The notes below the pieces were generated by a model. It saw only the letters and a program-made list of their open reading frames with translations. It ran no database searches and was not told the origin of the DNA. A DNA stretch of 11,915 bases, taken from NCBI GenBank assembly GCA_023253295.1, contig JALRGZ010000107.1:1-11915 (forward strand). The letters run 5' to 3'. The translations under genes were made by a program, and so were the position numbers. The DNA is from Flavobacterium sp. (GTDB lineage Bacteria > Bacteroidota > Bacteroidia > Flavobacteriales > Flavobacteriaceae). Of this stretch, positions 1-7,892 are shown piece by piece (position 1 is the first letter of the stretch; each line of letters starts with the position of its first letter).

Positions 1-107
1 AAGTCGTTGATAGCAACTACCTCTACATTGTCTCTGTTAAAAGACTCTCTGAACACGATTCTTCCGATTCTTCCAAAACCGTTTATTCCTAATTTTACTT
101 TTGACAT
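1..107 (-). CDS. gapA: Glyceraldehyde-3-phosphate dehydrogenase, type I (N-terminal part, runs off the window)
   Basis: Only the first 35 codons are present; the gene continues past base 1. The start is the ATG read from 107 on the minus strand, preceded by an A-rich stretch (caaagaa) rather than a clear Shine-Dalgarno. The visible protein contains the Rossmann-fold dinucleotide-binding signature NGFGRIGR at residues 9-16 and ends in VVAIND, where the Asp at 35 matches the family residue that contacts the NAD ribose. Family knowledge: GAPDH is a cytosolic homotetramer that oxidises glyceraldehyde 3-phosphate to 1,3-bisphosphoglycerate with NAD+ and phosphate. It lies 84 bases downstream of phosphofructokinase on the same strand, so the two glycolytic genes are probably co-expressed. 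The catalytic Cys and the specificity region are outside the window, so NAD versus NADP preference cannot be judged fully. The identification itself is secure. Confidence 0.95.
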   Translation of the reverse strand, partial: MSKVKLGINGFGRIGRIVFRESFNRDNVEVVAIND

Positions 108-150
108 TTCTTTGTTTATTTATTTTAGTTTATTATTCTGATTTTAAATT

Positions 151-162
151 ATTTGCGCAAAT
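151..162. repeat. Perfect 12-bp palindrome ATTTGCGCAAAT between pfkA and gapA
   Basis: ATTTGCGCAAAT reads identically on both strands. It overlaps the right part of the candidate -7 box (158-165) and lies 44 bases upstream of the gapA start. Its GCGC core is conspicuous in a very AT-rich spacer. The position would suit an operator for a dimeric regulator, but it has no hairpin loop and no recognised regulator match. Function is inference. Confidence 0.4.
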
Positions 163-184
163 TTAAATATAAATTTAGCTACAA
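158..184 (-). promoter_or_regulatory. Candidate Bacteroidota-type promoter in front of gapA
   Basis: Read on the minus strand, TAAATTTG at 165-158 matches the Bacteroidota -7 consensus TAnnTTTG exactly. A TTG lies 16 bases upstream (184-182), slightly closer than the usual spacing of about 17-23. A start site here would leave a gapA leader of roughly 45 bases. It could give gapA its own transcript on top of read-through from pfkA. The match is by eye in AT-rich DNA, so it is tentative. Confidence 0.4.
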
Positions 185-191
185 TTTTCTA

Positions 192-1178
192 TTAAGTTGT
201 GATAATATCCGAAACGCGTAACAATTCACGATCAATTTCAGATTTACCCTTGATTGCTAATGATAGAGGTGTAAGGTTTACAGAGTCATTCTTTAACCCT
301 ACCATGAAGTTTGAAACTCCATCTAATAAAGACTCTACGGCTTTAACTCCTAAGCGACTTGCCAATACACGGTCAAAACAAGATGGCGATCCACCACGTT
401 GCATGTGTCCTAATACAGATACACGTACATCGTATTCAGGTAAATGAGTTTCAACATAATCTTTCAATTCGAATACGTTTTTACCAATTTTATCTCCTTC
501 TGCGATTACAACAATACTGGATGATTTTCCGGAAGCTTTACTTTTTTGAAGTGATTCTAAAAGACGCTCCAATCCTAAATCTTCTTCAGGAATTAAAATT
601 TCTTCAGCACCACCAGCTATTCCAGCGTTCAACGCAATATGACCAGCATCTCTACCCATTACTTCTACAAAGAACAAACGGTTATGTGAACTGGCTGTAT
701 CTCTAATTTTATCAATAGCCTCAACAACTGTATTTAAAGCAGTATCATATCCTAATGTATGACTTGTACCAAAGATATCATTATCAATAGTACCAGGAAT
801 TCCCATTACTGGAAAATTATATTCTGAGTTAAAAATTAAAGCTCCTGTAAAAGTACCATCACCACCAATTACAACTAAAGCTTCAATACCAGCATTTATA
901 AGATTATCATGGGCTTTTTTTCTTCCTTCCGGAGTTCTAAATTCAGCCGAACGAGCCGATTTTAAAATCGTTCCTCCTTTATTAATAATATTATTTACAC
1001 TTCGGGGTCCCATCTCTTCGAAGTCTCCTTCAATCATACCTTGATACCCTCTGTAAATCCCCACACATTCTATATTATGATACGCACAAGTACGTACAAC
1101 TGAGCGTATTGCAGCATTCATCCCTGGTGAGTCACCACCTGAAGTTAAAACACCTATTTTCTTAATTGATTTTAGCAT
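192..1178 (-). CDS. pfkA: ATP-dependent 6-phosphofructokinase
   Basis: A 328-residue cytosolic kinase that phosphorylates fructose 6-phosphate to fructose 1,6-bisphosphate, the committing step of glycolysis. Length is close to the 320 residues of E. coli PfkA. Visible motifs in order: GGDSPGMNA at 14-22 (nucleotide loop), GGDGT at 105-109, PGTIDND at 128-134 with the catalytic Asp at 132, MGRDAGH at 174-180, and HMQRGGSP at 258-265 (sugar-phosphate binding). Gly at 108 and Gly at 129 occupy the two positions where pyrophosphate-dependent enzymes carry Asp and Lys, so ATP is the expected donor. The start is the ATG at 1178, which places the first strand (KIGVLTSGGD) at the usual distance. It reads towards gapA 84 bases away, a glycolytic pair. 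No key residue is missing. TACCTTTC at 1198-1191 resembles a -7 box but has no -33 partner. Confidence 0.96.
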   Translation of the reverse strand: MLKSIKKIGVLTSGGDSPGMNAAIRSVVRTCAYHNIECVGIYRGYQGMIEGDFEEMGPRSVNNIINKGGTILKSARSAEFRTPEGRKKAHDNLINAGIEALVVIGGDGTFTGALIFNSEYNFPVMGIPGTIDNDIFGTSHTLGYDTALNTVVEAIDKIRDTASSHNRLFFVEVMGRDAGHIALNAGIAGGAEEILIPEEDLGLERLLESLQKSKASGKSSSIVVIAEGDKIGKNVFELKDYVETHLPEYDVRVSVLGHMQRGGSPSCFDRVLASRLGVKAVESLLDGVSNFMVGLKNDSVNLTPLSLAIKGKSEIDRELLRVSDIITT

Positions 1179-1457
1179 AATTTTAGTTTTGAAAGGTAAA
1201 ATTAAGAAACATTAATTACTTTGAAAGCCTATGTTTTATTATTTTAACTATTAATTATTAATTCAAACGTTTTCGTTAATAAGTTTTAAAAAAAACAAAA
1301 AAAGCCTTATTTTTTTTAATAGAAAACGATTTTTAAAGAATATAACTAAGAATAACTTATTATTGATATTCATTTAACATTTCGCAAAAACAAACAATTT
1401 TATAACACGTTTTTATCTATCTCAAGAAATACCGAGACAACATACGATTAAACACAA
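1179..1457. other. AT-rich spacer between tamB and pfkA
   Basis: This 279-base gap lies upstream of pfkA and downstream of tamB, both on the minus strand. I find no open reading frame with coding character. It holds long A and T runs (see the terminator-like entry) and an AAACGTTT palindrome at 1265-1272, about 87 bases before the pfkA ATG. A pfkA promoter must lie here or further up, but I could not find a convincing TTG/TAnnTTTG pair. Confidence 0.6.
1287..1318 (-). terminator. Possible weak terminator downstream of tamB
   Basis: Read on the minus strand, a run of eight A, the loop TAAGGC and a run of seven T could fold as an all-A/T stem. It is followed by G and then eight more T. It lies about 140 bases past the tamB stop and before pfkA, a sensible place to end the tamB transcript. 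The stem has no G:C pairs and would be weak. A similar structure can form on the other strand. Confidence 0.33.
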
Positions 1458-4400
1458 TTATTCCTCTTCATTAGGAATAGCTTCTGAATTATTTTTTTCC
1501 TCTTGTTTTTCAGGAGACTTTGTATTATTGAAATTTATAAATTCAGGCGTAACATTTGAATCCTGAAAATACTCATTGGTTGTACTTACTTTTTTAATCT
1601 TATACTTTTTAAAAATTTTCCCAACCAATTCCTTAAAAGTATTAAAGTCTACTTCATAAGTTAATCCGAAACCTTGCGTATAACCAATACCTTGTCCTAT
1701 ATAATTAATATCATTTTCACGATTAAACAATCTTAAATTCATCGTTCCATCCTGATTTACCCTATACTGCACTTCTACGTCACCTACAACAGCAGATTCA
1801 TTAATTCCACCAAAAGGAACCCCGACCTTTCCATTGATAGAAATACGTTCGTTAATTTTTGAAGAAATAGTTGCCACTACTCTACCATCGGTTTCCTTAC
1901 CAATACGCCTATCCGGAGAGACATAATTTAGCCCCACTTTGAATTTATCATTATCCGTTTTCAAAATATCTCCAAGCAAACTTGAAGCCGTTTCAAACAA
2001 ACTTCCTGAGAAATCTGATTGATTCACCCCTTCCGGACTCAAGAAACCTCCTGACGAAAGCAAATACAAAGCCTGTGTTTGTCTTACATCTTTATCATAT
2101 AATTTATACTGTATTTCCGATTTCAAAACATTACTAACTGTTGGAAAATCAATATTAAAATCCGGATCAGGACTTGCTAAATCTCCCTGAATTCCTATAA
2201 CAACATCAACAGGTACTTTTCTGTTAAAAGAAGAATTATCAAGTAAAACAGCAGGATTAGCAATAGTCTTATAGACAGCCTGTAAATTCAACTGCGCACG
2301 CATCGGATTCCCTTCCCAAGTAATAGATCCCCCTTTTTTCACAGCAAACTTCTTATCTATTAATCCCCCGTACTTAAAGTTGTAAGTTCCTTCATACGCT
2401 TGGAAATCACCCCACATTTGAAATTTACCCAAAGTATTGATTTTAAACAATAAGGAACCAAAACCTTTACCACTCATCCCGTGTCCTGAATTACGATCTA
2501 AAATCACTTCAATATTAGCATCTGGTGTGATATCCAAATCAAATTCCAATTCCAATCCGTTATATTTACGAGAATTATCAACAATTCCCATTTTATTATT
2601 ATACTTTTCTTTTGGCGTCACAAAGTGAATAAAAGAATTCTCTCCTACACTCTCAGCATAATTAATTGGAATTTTAACATCTGAGCCTTTTTCTGATTTA
2701 GCTGCAATCTTAATAAACAAAGCGTCTGTTGGTCCCGTAATAGAAGCTGTTCCGTTAATAAAAGCCGTTCCGTAATAAGCCGCATCTTCAGAATCTTTAG
2801 TATCTAAAACCACTAGTTTTTTTGAAGCAATATCAAAATCTAACTTCCAATCCGAAAAATTATTATGCTCTATAGTTCCATTTAATAACCCCTTGGTATT
2901 AAATTTAGAATCGGTGATCGTATTATTTCTAAATAAAAACTTTTCGTCTACCAAATCAACTATTGAACGATCATTTAGTTGATAGTCCACATTTAGATAA
3001 GGAATAGTCATTCCAGCTTTGTCAACAAATAATCGTCCACTAATATTAGGTTTATTTACATCTCCAGTAATTACTGAATTCCCAGATACCACCCCCCTAA
3101 TATTAGATAAAACTTCTCCGCCTAAAGAACTAAAAACACCTAAATTGAATTTATCCAGTTTTAACTTCAAATCCAAAACCGTCTTTTTATTCACAATCTC
3201 AAAACTTCCATTAGCATTAAAGGATTCCAAATCATCATTAGTCAAATAAGAATCAATCGTGAATTTCTCTAAACTTTGATCACCTTCGATATTGAATTTT
3301 AAAACCCCTAAATCAGTTTTATTAATATTCAATTGATCCACGACCAAAGAAGCCGTAGGCTTATACATTTGGTTATTTTGCTTAAAATGTACCGCCCCGT
3401 TTACATTTCCATTGAATACAAATTTGCTGCTCAATGGTGTAACTTTATACAAATCAACATCTTTAAAACTAAGTTCTAAATTCTTATGAAATCTGTCTTT
3501 TATGGTTCCTTTCAAAGAAACAAACTGATTTTCATGAGACAATATAATATCATCAAAAACAAAATTCTTAAATGATTTATCAAAGACTATTTTATTATTC
3601 GGACTGTCTTTTTGATTCAAATACCAAAGATTCTCTTTGAACTTCATTTCCGATTTACTGATCCCCACCACATTGTTATTATCCTTATCAATGGTATGAT
3701 ACAAATTCAGATTAAAATAATCCTCTCCTTTTTCTCCTCCTTTAAATTCAGAGCGAAACAACAAAGTATCTTTAGTCGTAACATTAATCAGACTAAAATC
3801 GCGCATTTTATAATAAGCCGTTTTAATACTATCCAATTCCACATAAGCATTATACAAAGGATTCTTGTTATCCACAGAAACACGTATGTTATCAAAGATA
3901 TTTTTGGCATAGGTAATTTTAGGCGAATTAAAATTCATCTTAAATTCCTGAGTATCCGATTTGATAGAACCTTTTAAAACCGTATTCGTAGCCAGGCCAA
4001 TTTCGGGATATAAAATTTCAACTATCTTATTGTAAACCGTAAAATTGAACTTTAAAAATTGCCCCTTATTAACTTTCTCCGGCTTGAAATTGGTATACAA
4101 ACTCCCTAAAGAATTTCTGGTCAACTTCCCTAACTCTTTAAACTGAAAACGCCCTATCATTTGTCCTTCTACAATATCAGGCGAATCAATGGTTAATGTT
4201 CGAATTCCATTTTCATCAAAAGTTGAATTCACGTTAAAATCATCAAAATAATAGGTATCCTTTATATTTTGATAAGACGTTTGCTTTACAGAAACATTAC
4301 CCTGTAAATTTTCGATGGTATTTCCCGTCAATTGCACCACCACATCTCCTTTAAAACTAGAGATGCTATCATTTACAAACTTTAATTTTTTCAAATCGGC

Positions 4401-5897
4401 ATGATCCACATTGATATGGAAATCATATTTGTTTTCCTTAGTACTTAAATCGACTAAACCATCAAAATCCATTTCTAAATTTGGATCAGCTATCGTAATT
4501 TGCCCTTTATAATAAGGCAACTTAAAATTCCCATTTAGTACAATATTATTATACGTATAACTATTGTAGTCCATAGTCATAATATCCCCTTTTACCTGAG
4601 TATTTAAATATTTCTCGGTAAAACCCTTACCATCAACATTGACATCCATTGTAACTTTACCTAAATCCGTGCGATTTAAGAAAGCACCAATATTAAAATC
4701 TTCAAAAACTACATTCCCATTATAAGCCGCCTTATCAATAAAATCAATATCCGTCATCGAAAACACCGATTGCACCCTACCAATTTCGGTTTTCATATTC
4801 AAAGCCGCATCAACAGTGGAAGCCGTTAGCTGAATATTTCCCTCCATCCAACATTCTCCAAGAGTTTTCAATTCCAATGGTAATTTTTCACCCAAAACCT
4901 TAGGCATTAGCTGTACTAAATTACCGTAGTTAGTCTCCAATCGGCTGAAATCCCCATCCATGAAAAATCGCTGATGCGCCTTTCCAAAAATATTTTTAAA
5001 ATGAATATCCCCTTCCATTCGTGATTTGTTGGAATCCACCATTCGCAAACGACTAACATATAAATCATTTAAAGTTCCTGTAAAATTGGCTCGATTGATG
5101 TAAAAAAACTGTTTTTTAGCCAGTCCATCATAAAAACAACGAACATCGTCAGTTCCTACTGTTGCAGAATGAATCTTTAAATCCCATTTTACCTTGTCAT
5201 TAAAATTTGCGAAATCCTGTATTTTATAATTGAGTGTAAGTTCAGCCTTTATCTTAGAATTCGGCGTTTGTAATTCTACATTTTTAAGTTGGATTCTTTT
5301 CTTAGTATAACTAAAAACAGTACTTAAATCCTCAACAAATAAACCTCTGTGATCTAAAAAAGATAATTTATCAATCAAGATATCTACATCCGGACCGTAA
5401 AGTTTAAAATTAGTTAGTTCAGCATTGACTCTCGTAAAATCAACATCTTTAGGATTTGCTCTGTTGTAATCATACAATCTAAAATGCGCATGACTAATAG
5501 AAGCTTTATCAGCAATAAAAAGAGTATGCTTGCCAGTAGAAGGTTTCCCCGAATCAAAAGATTCAATAAAAACATCCATATTGGTTTTCTTTTCGTTTTT
5601 ATAGGTTTTCATATCAAATAAAACCCCGTCTAAACGAATCCTTTTAAAAATCAAATCGCCTTCTAAAACCGCATTAATATCTAAAATATTGGTATTTAAA
5701 ATCTTCGAATAAATCAAAGTATCCTTATGGTGATCCAAAATCAGAACATTTTGAATTTTCACTCCACCAAAAACAGACACCTTAACCTTATCGATATTGA
5801 TATTGGTACCAAAGTCTTTATTGATTACATTCATCAAATACTTACCAATTTTGGTTTGTACCGCAGGTAACGACAAAGCTATACCGAGCATCAGCAA
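1458..5897 (-). CDS. tamB: TamB-like translocation/assembly module protein (DUF490 family)
   Basis: About 1,480 residues. Family knowledge: TamB/AsmA-like proteins are anchored in the inner membrane, cross the periplasm as a long beta-rich groove, and take part in outer-membrane protein or lipid delivery, often with a BamA-family partner. The sequence shows a membrane anchor ending near LGIALSLPAVQ, then over 1,000 residues of alternating short beta-strand-like segments. A DUF490/TamB C-terminal domain follows at roughly 1020-1445, including the typical stretch GFGSLLFKINTLGKF then MWGDF...GTYNF near 1140-1175. An acidic, Glu-rich tail follows. The first usable standard codon is TTG at 5897, but this lies inside the hydrophobic anchor. 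The frame is open upstream to a stop at 5981 and encodes basic residues (HIKKAIKITS) and hydrophobic ones (NIILGLIIL), so the true N-terminus is probably near 5972 with a non-standard start (about 1,504 residues). It is divergent from tsaD. Confidence 0.9.
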   Translation of the reverse strand: MLMLGIALSLPAVQTKIGKYLMNVINKDFGTNINIDKVKVSVFGGVKIQNVLILDHHKDTLIYSKILNTNILDINAVLEGDLIFKRIRLDGVLFDMKTYKNEKKTNMDVFIESFDSGKPSTGKHTLFIADKASISHAHFRLYDYNRANPKDVDFTRVNAELTNFKLYGPDVDILIDKLSFLDHRGLFVEDLSTVFSYTKKRIQLKNVELQTPNSKIKAELTLNYKIQDFANFNDKVKWDLKIHSATVGTDDVRCFYDGLAKKQFFYINRANFTGTLNDLYVSRLRMVDSNKSRMEGDIHFKNIFGKAHQRFFMDGDFSRLETNYGNLVQLMPKVLGEKLPLELKTLGECWMEGNIQLTASTVDAALNMKTEIGRVQSVFSMTDIDFIDKAAYNGNVVFEDFNIGAFLNRTDLGKVTMDVNVDGKGFTEKYLNTQVKGDIMTMDYNSYTYNNIVLNGNFKLPYYKGQITIADPNLEMDFDGLVDLSTKENKYDFHINVDHADLKKLKFVNDSISSFKGDVVVQLTGNTIENLQGNVSVKQTSYQNIKDTYYFDDFNVNSTFDENGIRTLTIDSPDIVEGQMIGRFQFKELGKLTRNSLGSLYTNFKPEKVNKGQFLKFNFTVYNKIVEILYPEIGLATNTVLKGSIKSDTQEFKMNFNSPKITYAKNIFDNIRVSVDNKNPLYNAYVELDSIKTAYYKMRDFSLINVTTKDTLLFRSEFKGGEKGEDYFNLNLYHTIDKDNNNVVGISKSEMKFKENLWYLNQKDSPNNKIVFDKSFKNFVFDDIILSHENQFVSLKGTIKDRFHKNLELSFKDVDLYKVTPLSSKFVFNGNVNGAVHFKQNNQMYKPTASLVVDQLNINKTDLGVLKFNIEGDQSLEKFTIDSYLTNDDLESFNANGSFEIVNKKTVLDLKLKLDKFNLGVFSSLGGEVLSNIRGVVSGNSVITGDVNKPNISGRLFVDKAGMTIPYLNVDYQLNDRSIVDLVDEKFLFRNNTITDSKFNTKGLLNGTIEHNNFSDWKLDFDIASKKLVVLDTKDSEDAAYYGTAFINGTASITGPTDALFIKIAAKSEKGSDVKIPINYAESVGENSFIHFVTPKEKYNNKMGIVDNSRKYNGLELEFDLDITPDANIEVILDRNSGHGMSGKGFGSLLFKINTLGKFQMWGDFQAYEGTYNFKYGGLIDKKFAVKKGGSITWEGNPMRAQLNLQAVYKTIANPAVLLDNSSFNRKVPVDVVIGIQGDLASPDPDFNIDFPTVSNVLKSEIQYKLYDKDVRQTQALYLLSSGGFLSPEGVNQSDFSGSLFETASSLLGDILKTDNDKFKVGLNYVSPDRRIGKETDGRVVATISSKINERISINGKVGVPFGGINESAVVGDVEVQYRVNQDGTMNLRLFNRENDINYIGQGIGYTQGFGLTYEVDFNTFKELVGKIFKKYKIKKVSTTNEYFQDSNVTPEFINFNNTKSPEKQEEKNNSEAIPNEEE

Positions 5898-5982
5898 AAG
5901 AATGATGAGCCCAAGAATTATATTTGAAGTTATTTTAATCGCTTTTTTGATATGCTCTGCTGTTATATTGATGAAAAATTAA

Positions 5983-6003
5983 TTTGCTCAAGGAAAGAGC
6001 AAA
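5983..6003. repeat. 7-bp inverted repeat upstream of tamB
   Basis: TTTGCTC (5983-5989) and GAGCAAA (5997-6003) are perfect inverted copies separated by seven bases. On the minus strand the hairpin is followed by TTAATTTTT and ends about 11 bases before the likely tamB coding start near 5972. It may therefore be a leader hairpin, or a terminator-like element in the tamB leader. No other gene on either strand ends here. Confidence 0.45.
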
Positions 6004-6022
6004 ACCTTTAATAAAAATTCTT

Positions 6023-6030
6023 TAATTTTG
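6023..6030 (+). promoter_or_regulatory. Possible -7 box for the tsaD operon
   Basis: TAATTTTG fits the Bacteroidota -7 consensus TAnnTTTG and lies 69-76 bases ahead of the tsaD ATG, in the divergent gap shared with tamB. No TTG is found at the expected distance upstream (the nearest, at 5984-5986, is about 36 bases away). Support is therefore limited to one half of the promoter. Confidence 0.28.
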
Positions 6031-6098
6031 GCTGCGCCGTAAAATTATAAAAAATAAAATCGGTTTCTAAAAAGATAATCCAAAATTTGTACCTTTTT

Positions 6099-7121
6099 AT
6101 GCTAAATCCTGAGGTTTATATCCTTGCTATCGAAAGTTCTTGTGACGACACTGCCGCAGCTGTTTTATGTAACGATAAAGTACTGTCAAATGTTGTGGCT
6201 AATCAGCTTATTCATAACCAATATGGTGGCGTAGTTCCAGAGCTTGCCTCACGCGCACACCAACAAAATATTGTACCTGTAATTGATGCCGCTTTGAAAA
6301 AAGCAAATATCCAAAAAGAGCAATTAGCTGCTATTGCATTTACCCAAGGCCCTGGATTGATGGGTTCTTTGCTGGTAGGAAGCTCATTTGCCAAATCTAT
6401 GGCTTTGGCATTAGGAATACCATTAATTGCCATAAACCACATGCATGCGCATATTTTAGCCCATTTTATTGACGAAGAAGGTTACGACAAACCCGAATTT
6501 CCTTTTATTGCTTTGACTATTAGTGGCGGTCATACGCAAATTGTAAAAGTGAACGACTTTTTCGACATGACGATTATCGGAGAAACCACTGATGACGCGG
6601 TTGGAGAAGCATTTGATAAAACAGCCAAAATCCTTGGCTTACCTTATCCGGGCGGCCCGTTAGTAGACAAAAATGCGCAATTAGGGAATCCGAAAGCTTT
6701 TCCTTTTACCAAACCAAAGGTTCCTGGATTAGACTTTAGTTTTTCGGGCTTGAAAACAGCTATTTTATATTTTATTCAAAAAGAAAAAGCAAAGAACCCT
6801 AATTTCATTGACGAAAACATCAATGATATTTGCGCTTCCATTCAGCATACCATTATTGAAATTTTGATGGACAAATTAAAATTAGCCGTAAAAGAAACAG
6901 GTATCAAGCAAATTGCTATTGGCGGTGGTGTTTCGGCTAATTCCGGAATTAGAAAAACCTTAAAAGAAGCCGAACAAAAATACGGTTGGAAAACCTTTGT
7001 TCCAAAATTTGAGTACACCACCGATAATGCAGCCATGATTGGCATCGTGGGTTACCAAAAATTCTTATCTCAAAATTTCGAAAATGCTTCGGTAGTTTCC
7101 AAAGCACGAATCCAATTTTAA
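6099..7121 (+). CDS. tsaD: tRNA N6-threonylcarbamoyladenosine transferase TsaD
   Basis: A 340-residue cytosolic enzyme that transfers the threonylcarbamoyl group from TC-AMP to A37 of ANN-decoding tRNAs, working with TsaB and TsaE in bacteria. Sequence evidence in order: AIESSCDDT at 10-18, the metal-binding pair His114 and His118 in NHMHAH, SGGHTQ at 142-147, DDAVGEAFDK at 165-174, FSFSGLKTA near 213-221, GGGVSAN at 275-281, and TTDNAAM with metal ligand Asp309. Length and motif order are normal for the family. I chose ATG at 6099 (MLNPEVYILAIESS). An in-frame TTG at 6087 would add only four residues (MYLF) with no family support. It is the first gene of a plus-strand series, divergent from tamB, and its stop is followed three bases later by the rsmE ATG, so the two are almost certainly co-transcribed. 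Confidence 0.97.
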   Translation: MLNPEVYILAIESSCDDTAAAVLCNDKVLSNVVANQLIHNQYGGVVPELASRAHQQNIVPVIDAALKKANIQKEQLAAIAFTQGPGLMGSLLVGSSFAKSMALALGIPLIAINHMHAHILAHFIDEEGYDKPEFPFIALTISGGHTQIVKVNDFFDMTIIGETTDDAVGEAFDKTAKILGLPYPGGPLVDKNAQLGNPKAFPFTKPKVPGLDFSFSGLKTAILYFIQKEKAKNPNFIDENINDICASIQHTIIEILMDKLKLAVKETGIKQIAIGGGVSANSGIRKTLKEAEQKYGWKTFVPKFEYTTDNAAMIGIVGYQKFLSQNFENASVVSKARIQF

Positions 7122-7124
7122 ACT

Positions 7125-7832
7125 ATGCAGTTATTCTACAATCCGGCTATTGACGAGCAAACCAACTCTTTTACTTTTGACAAGGAAGAGAGCAAACATA
7201 TTATTAAAGTTTTACGCAGAAGAGATGGTGATATATTATTCGTTACTAATGGATTAGGACACTTATTTGAGTGCGAAATTATTTTAGCTTCCGATAACAA
7301 ATGTACGGTTCAAGTCAATTCATTTGAAAAGAACGAAGCTTCTAAATTTCACTTGCATTTAGCGGTTGCTCCTACCAAAATGAATGATCGTTTCGAATGG
7401 TTTTTAGAAAAAGCAACCGAAATTGGCATTCAGGAAATCACACCGATTATCTGTGATCGTTCCGAGCGAAAAGTAATCAACAAAGAACGTTTTGATAAAA
7501 TCGTTTTATCTGCTTTGAAACAATGTAACGAATTGTATTTACCAAAGTTAAACGATGCCATTTCCTTCAAAGAATTCATCAGCAAGCAACAACAAGGCTT
7601 ACAATTGATAGCACATTGCGAGGAAACCAACAAAAAAACATTGAAATCAGTTTTAAAATCGAACGAAGATATTACGTTACTTATAGGTCCGGAAGGCGAT
7701 TTTTCGACAAAAGAAATTAATTTGGCTTTAGAGAATAATTATATTCCTGTATCTTTAGGCAACACCCGTCTAAGAACGGAAACTGCAGCAGTGGTAGCCT
7801 GTCATAGTGTTGTGTTTTTTAATGAGGAGTAA
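7125..7832 (+). CDS. rsmE: 16S rRNA (uracil-1498-N3)-methyltransferase RsmE
   Basis: A 235-residue SPOUT-class methyltransferase that uses S-adenosylmethionine to methylate N3 of U1498 in helix 44 of 16S rRNA, acting on the small subunit in the cytosol. Residues 1-70 form the expected PUA-like RNA-binding region (HIIKVLRRRDGD). The SPOUT catalytic domain follows, with LAVAPTKMNDRFEW at 79-92, EKATEIGI at 95-102, SERKV at 113-117, the knot loop IGPEGDFS at 187-194, and LGNTRLRTETAA at 211-222. These are the usual RsmE signatures, and the length is typical (about 230-250). The ATG follows the tsaD stop by three bases, indicating translational coupling. The gene ends just ahead of a heptamer repeat array and the AT-rich secreted-protein gene. 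No residue appears missing. Confidence 0.96.
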   Translation: MQLFYNPAIDEQTNSFTFDKEESKHIIKVLRRRDGDILFVTNGLGHLFECEIILASDNKCTVQVNSFEKNEASKFHLHLAVAPTKMNDRFEWFLEKATEIGIQEITPIICDRSERKVINKERFDKIVLSALKQCNELYLPKLNDAISFKEFISKQQQGLQLIAHCEETNKKTLKSVLKSNEDITLLIGPEGDFSTKEINLALENNYIPVSLGNTRLRTETAAVVACHSVVFFNEE

Positions 7833-7833
7833 A

Positions 7834-7861
7834 TTATGCGTTGTGAGTTATAAGTTATGAG
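7834..7861. repeat. Four degenerate TTATGAG heptamers in tandem
   Basis: Directly after the rsmE stop, four 7-base units follow one another: TTATGCG (7834), TTGTGAG (7841), TTATAAG (7848) and TTATGAG (7855). Each differs from TTATGAG by at most two bases. The array lies in the non-coding gap before the next gene. It contains an ATG (7857) that opens the following frame but probably is not the true start. Confidence 0.7.
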
Positions 7862-7892
7862 TCACTTGGTTTTAATCATAAAATTGTTTAAA

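Noticed and set aside
359..706. 115-codon plus-strand frame inside pfkA
   Set aside because: It is antisense to conserved phosphofructokinase motifs, and its protein has no family character; a shadow frame.
3612..3977. 121-codon plus-strand frame inside tamB
   Set aside because: It is antisense to the continuous TamB repeat region, is Ile/Phe-rich as expected from reverse reading, and has no start context.
6030..6040. GC-rich patch ggctgcgccg in the tamB-tsaD gap
   Set aside because: The self-complementary part is only three base pairs. I found no second copy in the gap and no known element.
6090..6097. TACCTTTT as a -7 promoter box for tsaD
   Set aside because: It ends one base before the ATG, so a transcript would begin inside the coding region, and it has no spaced TTG partner.
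6087..6098. In-frame TTG at 6087 as an earlier start for tsaD
   Set aside because: It adds only MYLF with no family support. ATG at 6099 gives the usual N-terminus and 340-residue length.
7857..7892. ATG at 7857 as the start of the secreted-protein gene
   Set aside because: It lies in the heptamer repeat and would place 12 residues before a well-formed signal peptide; ATG 7893 starts directly at that peptide.
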